Of a stretch of DNA of 12,294 bases, positions 6,458 through 12,294 are shown piece after piece; the first letter of the stretch is position 1; every line of letters starts with the position of its first letter. The DNA is from Oscillospiraceae bacterium (lineage in GTDB: Bacteria > Bacillota > Clostridia > Oscillospirales > Ruminococcaceae), in NCBI GenBank assembly GCA_020024175.1, contig JAHHUB010000030.1, forward strand, positions 1 to 12,294, in the 5' to 3' direction. A program made the position numbers and the translations under genes. The notes under the pieces were generated by a model. It did no database searches, had not been told where the DNA came from, and was given only the letters and a program-made list of their open reading frames with translations.

Positions 6458-7288
6458 ATGGATAAAAAAGTTGCTGTTATAACAGGCGGTTCTTCAGGAA
6501 TAGGCAAGAAGACAGCCTTTATGTTAAATGAAAAAGGTTTTACCGTTTATGCCTGTGCAAGACGCATTGACAAAATGAAAGCTTTGGAAGCCTTGGGCGT
6601 AAACATACTTTATATTGATGTAACAAATGATGACAGTGTAAAAAATTGTGTAAATACCATATTGGAAAAAGAAAAACATATAGATATACTTATCAACAAT
6701 GCGGGATATGGTTCTTATGGAGCTATAGAAGATGTTCCAATTGAAGAAGCAAAACATCAACTTGATGTAAATGTATTGGGAATAGCCAGAATGTTGAAAG
6801 CAGTTTTACCCACAATGAGAAATCAGAAAAGTGGGAAAATTATAAATATATCATCAATGGCAGGAAAGGTTACTACACCTTTTGGTGGCTGGTATCATGG
6901 GACTAAATTTGCGGTGGAGGGGCTTTCTGACTGTTTAAGAATGGAAACTGCTCCCTTTGGCATAGATACTATAATTATAGAACCGGGAGCAATCAAAACC
7001 GACTGGGGAATAATTGCCGCAGATAATCTGAGAAAAACATCTTCTAAGGGAGCTTATTCCAAGAAAGCCAATTATGTTGCAAATAATTTTACAGCACTAT
7101 ATACATCGGACAAAATTTCCAAAGATGACCTTATAGCAGAAACTATTTTAAAAGCCATTTCTGCCAAAAAACCAAAAACCCGTTATTTAGTGGGCTATGG
7201 TGCAAAACTTTCTGTTTTTTGCAGAAGAATTTTAAGTGACAGAATGTATGACAAAGCAATAATGCAAATTCTGGGCAGAAAAAACTGA
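6458..7288 (+). CDS. Classical short-chain dehydrogenase/reductase (SDR)
   Basis: This 276-residue NAD(P)-dependent oxidoreductase has a Rossmann fold. Visible motifs are the dinucleotide loop TGGSSGIG (9-16), D54 in DVT, NNAG (80-83), and the catalytic tetrad N105 (DVNVLG), S133 within NISS (130-133), Y146 and K150 in YHGTK. ARR at 34-36 after the second strand suggests NADP(H). EPGAIKTDW (175-183) is the usual substrate-loop start, and the C-terminal 80 residues resemble the 17-beta-hydroxysteroid-dehydrogenase-like SDR group. The start at 6458 (AAAGG at 6443-6447, 10-nt spacing) is preferred over an in-frame GTG at 6440, which has no usable ribosome site. Substrate is unknown. A link to the aldehyde made by the upstream aldolase is conceivable, but classical SDRs of this kind rarely act on small aldehydes. 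Confidence 0.9.
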   Translation: MDKKVAVITGGSSGIGKKTAFMLNEKGFTVYACARRIDKMKALEALGVNILYIDVTNDDSVKNCVNTILEKEKHIDILINNAGYGSYGAIEDVPIEEAKHQLDVNVLGIARMLKAVLPTMRNQKSGKIINISSMAGKVTTPFGGWYHGTKFAVEGLSDCLRMETAPFGIDTIIIEPGAIKTDWGIIAADNLRKTSSKGAYSKKANYVANNFTALYTSDKISKDDLIAETILKAISAKKPKTRYLVGYGAKLSVFCRRILSDRMYDKAIMQILGRKN

Positions 7289-7460
7289 TGAATAAAAGTA
7301 TATGTATAGTAATGAAAAAATCATTTTAAACAACAATATAATATTCATTTACATAAAATTTATTATTATTTTATATTGATTTATGAATATTATTTATAAA
7401 ATTCAGCATTATTTCAAAAAAAAATCAGATAATATTTTCAATATTTATGCAATTCATCAG
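7289..7460. other. AT-rich intergenic spacer with nested AT inverted repeats
   Basis: No coding frame is supported here. ATAATATTCAT (7338-7348) and ATGAATATTAT (7383-7393) are perfect 11-bp inverted repeats enclosing a second 7-bp pair (ATAAAAT 7353-7359, ATTTTAT 7368-7374). This could fold in RNA, but it is almost pure A/T with no U tract behind it, so I call no terminator. Confidence 0.4.
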
Positions 7461-7488
7461 TTGATTATTTTTAAATTAGTGATATTAT
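7461..7488 (+). promoter_or_regulatory. Sigma-A-type promoter for pepP
   Basis: TTGATT (7461-7466), a 16-nt spacer and TATTAT (7483-7488) with an extended TG at 7480-7481 precede the aminopeptidase gene by about 38 nt. The architecture matches the promoter at 6093-6121. Confidence 0.65.
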
Positions 7489-7525
7489 AGAATTGTGAAA
7501 AAAATTATATAAACGAGGTGTAATA

Positions 7526-9319
7526 ATGACAGTAAACGACAAAATTAAAATGCTTCGCGAAAGCATGAAAAAACATGGCGTAAACGCATTGGTTATCCCA
7601 TCATCTGACCCACATATGAGTGAATATCTCCCGGAACACTGGAAACAGAGAATGAACTTCTCAGGATTTACAGGTTCTGCAGGTACTTTGGTAGTTACCG
7701 AAGATGAAAGCGGTCTTTGGACAGACGGAAGATACTTTGTGCAAGCTGCTAAACAACTGGAAGGCTCTGAAATCAAGCTGTTTAAAATGGCTGTAAAAGG
7801 TTTCCCAACCATTCCTGAATATTTGGCTGATAAACTTCCAAACAAAGTTTTGGGCATTGATGGCTCTGTAACATCTCTTCAGTTATATAAAACATATGAA
7901 AAAGCTCTCTCTAAAGTAAATGCAACCATTAGGAGTGTTCCTTGTATTTCCGAATGTTGGAAAGACAGACCTGCTATTCCTGAAACAGAAGTATATATTC
8001 ATGATATTAAGTTTACAGGTCTTTCTGCTGCAGAAAAAATTTCCGCTTTGCGTGAAAAACTCGCTGAAAAAGGTGCTGAAGGTATGGTTGTTTCCAACCT
8101 TACAGAAGTTATCTGGCTCCTTAATGTAAGAGCTGACGATGTATTGCTCAACCCATATGTTGTATCTTTTGCATATGTAGGCAAGAGCGAAACTGTTTGG
8201 TTTGTAAACCAAAAGAGAGTTCCTGCTGCTGTAGTTGAAAACCTCAAGGCAAATAATGTTAAGATTATGGACTATGATGACATAATCCCATATATCAACA
8301 AAATTAAGGAAACTCAAAAAGTGCTGGTTGATGATTCTGTTATCAGCTTTGACATTTACAATGCAGTTAAAAACAATCCAAACCTCACAGTAGTTGAAGA
8401 TATTGACCCGATTATCTTGATGAAGGGAGTTAAAAACCCAACAGAAATCGAAAATATCAAATACTCTCAAGTTAAAGACGGTTGTGCTTTGGTGCGTTTC
8501 CAAATGCTTTTGGAAGAAAAAATGGCTAAGGGCGAAAAAATAACTGAACTTGATGTCAGCGATATGGTTTTGGCTGAGAGAGCTAAGGAAAAAGATTTTG
8601 TAAGTGCAAGCTTTGATACAATCGCAGCTTACGGCGCAAATGCTGCAATGATGCACTATAAGCCAACAGAAGAAAACAACACAACTGTTCAAAACCATGG
8701 TTTCCTTCTTGTTGACAACGGGGGACACTACCTTGACGGAACAACAGATACAACACGTACATATGCTATGGGTGCTCTTACTGATTTGGAAAAAGAATAC
8801 TACACATTAGTGCTCAAGAGCATGATCAGCATGGCAAATGTTGTATTCCTCGAAGGCGGTACAGGTGGTTCTCTTGATATTATGGCTAGAAATGTTCTCT
8901 GGAAGAGAGGACTTGACTACCGTTGCGGTACAGGTCATGGTGTTGGTTTCTTTGGTGGAATTCACGAAGGACCACAAAGCCTCAGATTCGGAAACACAGT
9001 TAAATTTGTTCCTGGCATGACAATCACAGATGAACCAGGTATTTACGAAGAAGATTTAGTTGGTATCAGAATTGAAAACGACCTTCTCTGTGTTGAATAC
9101 AAGGAAACAGAATATGGCAAGTTCCTTGCATTTGAACCTATCACTTACTGCCCCATTGATTTGACACCGGTTATTGGTTCCATGATGAATAATGATGAAA
9201 TAGAATGGCTCGATAACTACCATGCTTTGACATACGAAAAGCTTGCTCCTCATCTTACAGATGCCCAAAAAGAATGGCTCAAGAAAAAGACAGCTCCTTT
9301 CACAGAACAAGTTAAGTAA
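7526..9319 (+). CDS. pepP: Xaa-Pro aminopeptidase (aminopeptidase P, M24B), long three-domain form
   Basis: This cytosolic metallopeptidase removes the N-terminal residue from peptides whose second residue is proline. At 597 residues it has the long layout otherwise known from eukaryotic XPNPEP1 and many Firmicutes: two creatinase-like N-terminal domains (about 1-155 and 156-300), a pita-bread catalytic domain (about 305-540) and a short C-terminal extension. Dinuclear metal ligands by alignment are D397 (LLVDNGG), D408 (TTDTTR), H471 (GTGHGVG), E503 (TDEPG) and E517 (IRIEND). Supporting histidines are H377 (MHYKP) and H480 (GGIHEGP). The ATG at 7526 follows AGGTG (7516-7520). It is monocistronic, with its own promoter and a strong terminator. 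Codon use (more CTC, AAC, TTC, TCT) resembles the gcv genes and suggests high expression. It is probably part of peptide catabolism. Confidence 0.95.
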   Translation: MTVNDKIKMLRESMKKHGVNALVIPSSDPHMSEYLPEHWKQRMNFSGFTGSAGTLVVTEDESGLWTDGRYFVQAAKQLEGSEIKLFKMAVKGFPTIPEYLADKLPNKVLGIDGSVTSLQLYKTYEKALSKVNATIRSVPCISECWKDRPAIPETEVYIHDIKFTGLSAAEKISALREKLAEKGAEGMVVSNLTEVIWLLNVRADDVLLNPYVVSFAYVGKSETVWFVNQKRVPAAVVENLKANNVKIMDYDDIIPYINKIKETQKVLVDDSVISFDIYNAVKNNPNLTVVEDIDPIILMKGVKNPTEIENIKYSQVKDGCALVRFQMLLEEKMAKGEKITELDVSDMVLAERAKEKDFVSASFDTIAAYGANAAMMHYKPTEENNTTVQNHGFLLVDNGGHYLDGTTDTTRTYAMGALTDLEKEYYTLVLKSMISMANVVFLEGGTGGSLDIMARNVLWKRGLDYRCGTGHGVGFFGGIHEGPQSLRFGNTVKFVPGMTITDEPGIYEEDLVGIRIENDLLCVEYKETEYGKFLAFEPITYCPIDLTPVIGSMMNNDEIEWLDNYHALTYEKLAPHLTDAQKEWLKKKTAPFTEQVK

Positions 9320-9327
9320 TTACTCTT

Positions 9328-9358
9328 AAAAAAGGACATCCCAGTGATGTCCTTTTTT
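9328..9358 (+). terminator. Rho-independent terminator of pepP
   Basis: AAAAAAGGACATC (9328-9340) and GATGTCCTTTTTT (9346-9358) form a perfect 13-bp stem with a CCAGT loop. The A and T runs make it usable on both strands. It starts 9 nt after the stop codon. Confidence 0.9.
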
Positions 9359-9474
9359 GTATATTTATAAATCTTGTTAATATATTACTTGACATATACC
9401 ATATTAAGGATTTATAATGAGATATATATTTGAAAAAATGTAAATATTTAAGTATTATTTAATTAGCTAAATCA

Positions 9475-9502
9475 TTGTTAATTGCAAAATATAAGTTATA
9501 AT
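9475..9502 (+). promoter_or_regulatory. Distal promoter candidate upstream of gcvT hairpin
   Basis: TTGTTA (9475-9480), a 16-nt spacer and a consensus TATAAT (9497-9502) would start RNA near 9509, just before the hairpin at 9518-9559. If used for gcvT, it implies a leader of about 400 nt; otherwise it makes a short RNA. Confidence 0.45.
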
Positions 9503-9517
9503 TAAGTATTTAAAATA

Positions 9518-9559
9518 GAAAACAGCTTTTCGTTATTTTGTTTACGAACAGCTGTTTTC
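9518..9559 (+). repeat. Long stem-loop in the gcvT upstream region
   Basis: GAAAACAGCT (9518-9527) pairs with AGCTGTTTTC (9550-9559). After one mismatch, TTCGT (9529-9533) pairs with ACGAA (9544-9548), leaving a 10-nt loop. It is stable for an AT-rich region, but its T4 lies inside the stem and no further U tract follows, so it is a poor intrinsic terminator. It may be a protein- or RNA-level regulatory element. Confidence 0.55.
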
Positions 9560-9822
9560 AGTAAGGTTGTGTGTTTGTCCATAAGTAGCTATACTCCATG
9601 GAACAGATATATTCTAACATACAGTTTTTTAAAAGTAAATACAAAATAATTCCATTTATTATTATTTTTGCAATAAAGTTTATTATAATGTGTAAATTAA
9701 CTATATATTTTGCATAAAGAATATAGGCATATTATGTATACATATTTTAAAATCAAATTTTTATAAATGCTATATAGTAGGTTTGTACAGATTTTAACAA
9801 AGTTTTTCTCTATATCGCATAC

Positions 9823-9851
9823 TTGATTTTAAATACAGGCTGTGATACATT
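9823..9851 (+). promoter_or_regulatory. Proximal extended -10 promoter candidate for gcvT
   Basis: TTGATT (9823-9828), a 17-nt spacer and TACATT (9846-9851) with an extended TG at 9843-9844 match the style of the promoters at 6093 and 7461. It would give a leader of about 50 nt. Confidence 0.5.
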
Positions 9852-9910
9852 AGTAATGGATGAATTTGTTTTATAAATTTTGTTTGTCCATTTGAAAGGA
9901 GTATATTGTT

Positions 9911-10999
9911 ATGGAACTGAAAACACCTCTTTATGATTGCCATGAGGCTCTGAAAGGTAAAATCGTACCTTTTGCCGGCTATCTGCTGCCAGTGCAGTAT
10001 GAAACCGGCGTTATCACAGAACATATGGCTGTTCGTACAAAAGCCGGACTCTTTGACGTATCACACATGGGCGAAGTTATTTTTACCGGTCCAGATGCTC
10101 TGAAAAATGTTCAGCATTTGATGACAAACGATTTTGCAGACATGGTTGCAGGTGATGTAAGATACAGTCCAATGTGCAATGACAAGGGCGGAGTAGTTGA
10201 TGACCTCATCGTGTACTGCATCAAAGAAAATACATCTTATATGGCAGTTGTAAATGCTGCTAACCGTCATAAGGACGTTGAATGGATGAAGAAAAACCTT
10301 ATTGGCGATGTTAAACTTGATGATATTTCCGATAATGTAGGACAAATTGCACTGCAAGGACCTAAATCTGCTGAAATTCTTGCAAAGCTTGCTGATCAAA
10401 AGGATATTCCTACTAAGTACTACAGCTTTGTAAAAACAGGTAAAGTTGCAGGAATTGACTGTCTTATTTCCAAAACAGGATACACTGGTGAAGATGGCTA
10501 TGAATTCTACTGCTCCAAAGATACAGCTTGTGAACTTTGGAACAAGCTTTTGGAAGCTGGAAAAGAATTTGGACTTATTCCATGCGGATTGGGTGCTCGT
10601 GATACTTTGCGTCTTGAAGCAGGTATGCCTCTTTACGGTCATGAAATGAATGATGAAATTACACCTAAACAAACAGGTCTTGGTATGTTTGTTAAGATGG
10701 ATAAGGAAGAATTTATCGGTAAGGAAGCCATGGAAAAAATGGGTACTCCGAAAGTTAAACGTATAGGTCTTAAAATTTTGGGACGTGGTATTGCAAGAGA
10801 AAACTTCCCTGTATATTCAGGTGATAAACTTATCGGTCATACAACAAGCGGAACACACTGTCCATACCTTGGCGGAGCTTACGCTATGGCTATCGTTGAA
10901 AAAGAAGACGCACCTTTGGGCGCAACACTTCAAGTAGAAATCCGCGGCAAAAAAGTAGATGCTGAAGTTGTTAAAGTTCAGTTCTATAAACGCGGCTAA
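9911..10999 (+). CDS. gcvT: Glycine cleavage system T protein (aminomethyltransferase)
   Basis: This enzyme transfers the methylene group from the aminomethyl-lipoyl arm of H protein to tetrahydrofolate, releasing ammonia and giving 5,10-methylene-THF. The 362 residues match the family length. Visible signatures are LKTPLYDCHEALKGKIVPFA at residues 3-22, FDVSHMGE (48-55), NDKGGVVDDLIVY (90-102) with the conserved Asp98 of the folate site, TGYTGEDGYEFY (189-200), GLGARDTLRLEAGMPLYGHE (226-245), and the C-terminal barrel domain from about 280 with SGTHCPYLGG. AAAGGAG (9895-9901) lies 9 nt before ATG 9911. It is the first gene of a gcvT-gcvH-gcvPA operon, 63 nt ahead of gcvH. The system could run in the degradative direction on peptide-derived glycine or in reverse; the sequence does not say which. 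Confidence 0.97.
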   Translation: MELKTPLYDCHEALKGKIVPFAGYLLPVQYETGVITEHMAVRTKAGLFDVSHMGEVIFTGPDALKNVQHLMTNDFADMVAGDVRYSPMCNDKGGVVDDLIVYCIKENTSYMAVVNAANRHKDVEWMKKNLIGDVKLDDISDNVGQIALQGPKSAEILAKLADQKDIPTKYYSFVKTGKVAGIDCLISKTGYTGEDGYEFYCSKDTACELWNKLLEAGKEFGLIPCGLGARDTLRLEAGMPLYGHEMNDEITPKQTGLGMFVKMDKEEFIGKEAMEKMGTPKVKRIGLKILGRGIARENFPVYSGDKLIGHTTSGTHCPYLGGAYAMAIVEKEDAPLGATLQVEIRGKKVDAEVVKVQFYKRG

Positions 11000-11019
11000 T
11001 TATAAATAAATGTTAAAAA

Positions 11020-11032
11020 CGGGCATTGCCCG
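11020..11032 (+). repeat. Small GC hairpin between gcvT and gcvH
   Basis: CGGGC (11020-11024) and GCCCG (11028-11032) form a 5-bp stem with a 3-nt loop in an otherwise A/T spacer. It is followed by A-rich sequence, so it is not a terminator. It may protect or process the mRNA. Confidence 0.4.
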
Positions 11033-11062
11033 AAAAATAAAAATTATTGGAGGATGAAAGCT

Positions 11063-11446
11063 ATGAAAAATCCAAGCGAATTGTTATACACAGAATCCCA
11101 CGAATGGGTAAAGGAAATGGAAGACGGTACAGTTAAGATTGGTCTTACTGACTACGCTCAGCACTCTTTGGGAGATTTGGTATTCATTAACCTTCCTGAA
11201 GTAGATGACGAAGTAGAATCCGGCGAAGCATTCAGTGACGTTGAATCTGTAAAGGCAGTTTCTGATGTAATCAGCCCTGTTACAGGTAAAGTTATCGCTA
11301 TCAATGAAGAATTGCTTGATCATCCCGAACTCGTAAACGAAGCTCCATATGATGCTTGGTTTGTACAAATCGGAGAAGTTTCTGACAAAGAAGAACTTCT
11401 TTCAGTATCAGCTTATGAGGAGATTGTTGCAAAGGAGGAAGCATAA
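11063..11446 (+). CDS. gcvH: Glycine cleavage system H protein (lipoyl carrier)
   Basis: This 127-residue carrier shuttles the aminomethyl group from the P protein to the T protein and electrons to lipoamide dehydrogenase. The barrel-sandwich lipoyl domain is intact, with HEWVK (13-17), GLTDYAQHSLGDLVFINLPE (27-46) and the lipoylation site ESVKAVSD with Lys64 as attachment residue. The C-terminal NEAPYDAWFVQI (92-103) is typical. The start at 11063 is chosen because GGAGG (11049-11053) sits 9 nt upstream. An in-frame ATG at 11054 abuts that ribosome site and cannot use it. The stop overlaps the gcvPA start (TAATG), so the two are translationally coupled. Confidence 0.96.
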   Translation: MKNPSELLYTESHEWVKEMEDGTVKIGLTDYAQHSLGDLVFINLPEVDDEVESGEAFSDVESVKAVSDVISPVTGKVIAINEELLDHPELVNEAPYDAWFVQIGEVSDKEELLSVSAYEEIVAKEEA

Positions 11447-12294
11447 TGGGCTCATATGTTCCATCTGCAAAGAGTGAGCGTCAAGAAATGCTTAAAACAG
11501 CAGGTTTTTCCAAAATGGAAGACTTGTTTGCACATATTCCTCAAGAAGTTTTGCTTAAAAACGGACTTAACATTCCAGAAGGTATGTCTGAAATGGAAGT
11601 TAACAGAACTATGTCCGAAATTGCAGGAAAAAATAAAATTTTCTCCTCAATTTTCCGTGGTGCAGGTGCTTACGACCATTACATTCCTTCAATCGTTAAG
11701 AGTGTAACTTCAAAAGAAGAATTCTTGACCTCATATACACCTTATCAGGCTGAAATCAGCCAAGGTGTACTTCAGTCAATTTTTGAATATCAAACAATGA
11801 TCTGTGAACTTACAGGTATGGATGTTTCCAATGCATCTGTTTATGATGGTGCAACAGCTGCTGCTGAAGCCGCTGCAATGTGCAGAGAACGCAGCCGCAA
11901 TATTACATATGTATCTGCTGCCTGCAATCCTGAAGTAATCAGAACAATGAAAACATACTGCTTTGCTTCAAACACAGAACTTGTAGTCGTTCCTGCAAAG
12001 GATGGCGTTACCGATTTATCCTCTATTGAAGGCAAGTTGGACGCTAAAACAACAGCATGTCTGTATATTGAACAGCCCAACTACTATGGTCAAATGGAAA
12101 ATGTAGAAAAGGCTGCTGAAATTATCCACGCTGCTAAAGGCAAGCTTATAGTAGGATGCAATCCGATTTCTTTGGGTATTGTTAAAACTCCTGCAGAATG
12201 TGGTGCTGATATAGCAGTAGGTGAAGGTCAGCCTTTAGGTATGTCTTTGGGATTTGGAGGTCCATACCTTGGATTTATGGCTGCTAAATCTGCC
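11446..12294 (+). CDS. gcvPA: Glycine decarboxylase P-protein subunit 1 (N-terminal subunit), 3' end outside window
   Basis: The frame is open to the right edge, giving 283 residues of a protein usually about 440-450 long. It is the alpha subunit of the two-subunit P protein, which with gcvPB decarboxylates glycine using PLP and loads the residue onto H protein. Family signatures are IFRGAGAYDHYIP (69-81), SYTPYQAEISQGVLQSIFEY (96-115), SVYDGATAAAEA (131-142) and GEGQPLGMSLGFGGPYLGF (260-278). The PLP-binding Lys belongs to the partner subunit, so gcvPB is expected just downstream. AAAGGAGG (11431-11438) lies 7 nt before ATG 11446, inside the end of gcvH. The split alpha/beta form is common in Firmicutes and archaea, while proteobacteria usually have a fused GcvP. 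Confidence 0.96.
   Translation, partial: MGSYVPSAKSERQEMLKTAGFSKMEDLFAHIPQEVLLKNGLNIPEGMSEMEVNRTMSEIAGKNKIFSSIFRGAGAYDHYIPSIVKSVTSKEEFLTSYTPYQAEISQGVLQSIFEYQTMICELTGMDVSNASVYDGATAAAEAAAMCRERSRNITYVSAACNPEVIRTMKTYCFASNTELVVVPAKDGVTDLSSIEGKLDAKTTACLYIEQPNYYGQMENVEKAAEIIHAAKGKLIVGCNPISLGIVKTPAECGADIAVGEGQPLGMSLGFGGPYLGFMAAKSA

Larger units (their letters stand above)
9359..9910. other. Gene-free AT-rich region upstream of gcvT
   Basis: No coding frame is supported between the pepP terminator and the gcvT start. The stretch holds two candidate promoters (9475-9502 and 9823-9851), a long hairpin (9518-9559), a second hairpin near the gcvT ribosome site (9855-9892) and a 10-bp direct repeat, GTTTGTCCAT, at 9573-9582 and 9882-9891. 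The rest is nearly all A/T. I looked for glycine riboswitch core motifs and did not see them. Confidence 0.6.

Noticed and set aside
7311..7325. AATGA/TCATT hairpin after the dehydrogenase as a terminator
   Set aside because: Only 5 bp of mostly A/T pairs with no proper U tract; too weak to call.
7883..8728. Long minus-strand open frame opposite pepP
   Set aside because: It is antisense to a clear metallopeptidase, has a composition rich in Phe, Ile, Asn and Ser typical of an antisense shadow, and shows no ribosome site or family motif.
9359..9910. Glycine riboswitch upstream of gcvT
   Set aside because: I looked for the conserved core strings of the aptamer on the + strand and found none; the region is mostly A/T with different hairpins.
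11054..11062. ATG at 11054 as the gcvH start
   Set aside because: It directly abuts the GGAGG sequence, leaving no spacing; ATG 11063 has 9 nt.
1..12294. CRISPR arrays, tRNA or rRNA genes, insertion sequences, prophage genes
   Set aside because: No regularly spaced repeats, no tRNA-like cloverleaf or TTCGA arm, and no transposase or integrase motifs were seen on either strand.

Overview
This window comes from an AT-rich, low-GC Gram-positive-type bacterium, most likely an anaerobic Firmicute of the Clostridia or a close relative. The basis is strong AGGAGG-type ribosome binding sites, short intergenic gaps, a two-subunit glycine decarboxylase (separate gcvPA) and the protein families present. 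I cannot name a genus from sequence alone. All supported genes are on the + strand.

Layout. 1-215 is the C-terminal end of an unidentified membrane protein, closed by a strong terminator (224-260). 337-6088 is a mostly co-directional block. It holds a trimeric-type purine nucleoside phosphorylase (PNP), an MTA/SAH/5'-deoxyadenosine-type deaminase, a decayed S66-family LD-carboxypeptidase/MccF-like pseudogene, a GNAT acetyltransferase, a Nudix hydrolase, a class II (FucA-like) aldolase and an MtnA-family aldose-1-phosphate isomerase. 6159-6380 is a 73-aa protein of unknown family with its own promoter and terminator. 6458-7288 is a classical short-chain dehydrogenase. 7526-9319 is a full-length aminopeptidase P with promoter and terminator. 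9320-9910 is a 590-nt gene-free region with a long hairpin and two candidate promoters. It leads into gcvT, gcvH and gcvPA; gcvPA is cut by the window edge.

How the genes work together. The most interesting reading is that deaminase, phosphorylase, isomerase and aldolase form a complete route for dead-end SAM by-products. 5'-methylthioadenosine or 5'-deoxyadenosine is deaminated to the inosine analogue, then phosphorolysed to hypoxanthine and a 5-modified ribose-1-phosphate. That sugar is isomerised to the ribulose-1-phosphate and cleaved to DHAP plus (methylthio)acetaldehyde. This would be a deaminase/phosphorylase version of the known DHAP shunt / 5-deoxyribose disposal route, needing neither a nucleosidase nor a sugar kinase. 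Residue-level support comes from the PNP, where the His that normally contacts the ribose 5'-OH appears to be Ala, and from the retained catalytic residues of the isomerase and aldolase. The substrate assignment is inference.

The second half is ordinary amino-acid metabolism: release of N-terminal residues from X-Pro peptides, then glycine cleavage to CO2, NH3, NADH and methylene-THF. The pepP and gcv genes use noticeably more C-ending codons than the upstream block, which fits higher expression.
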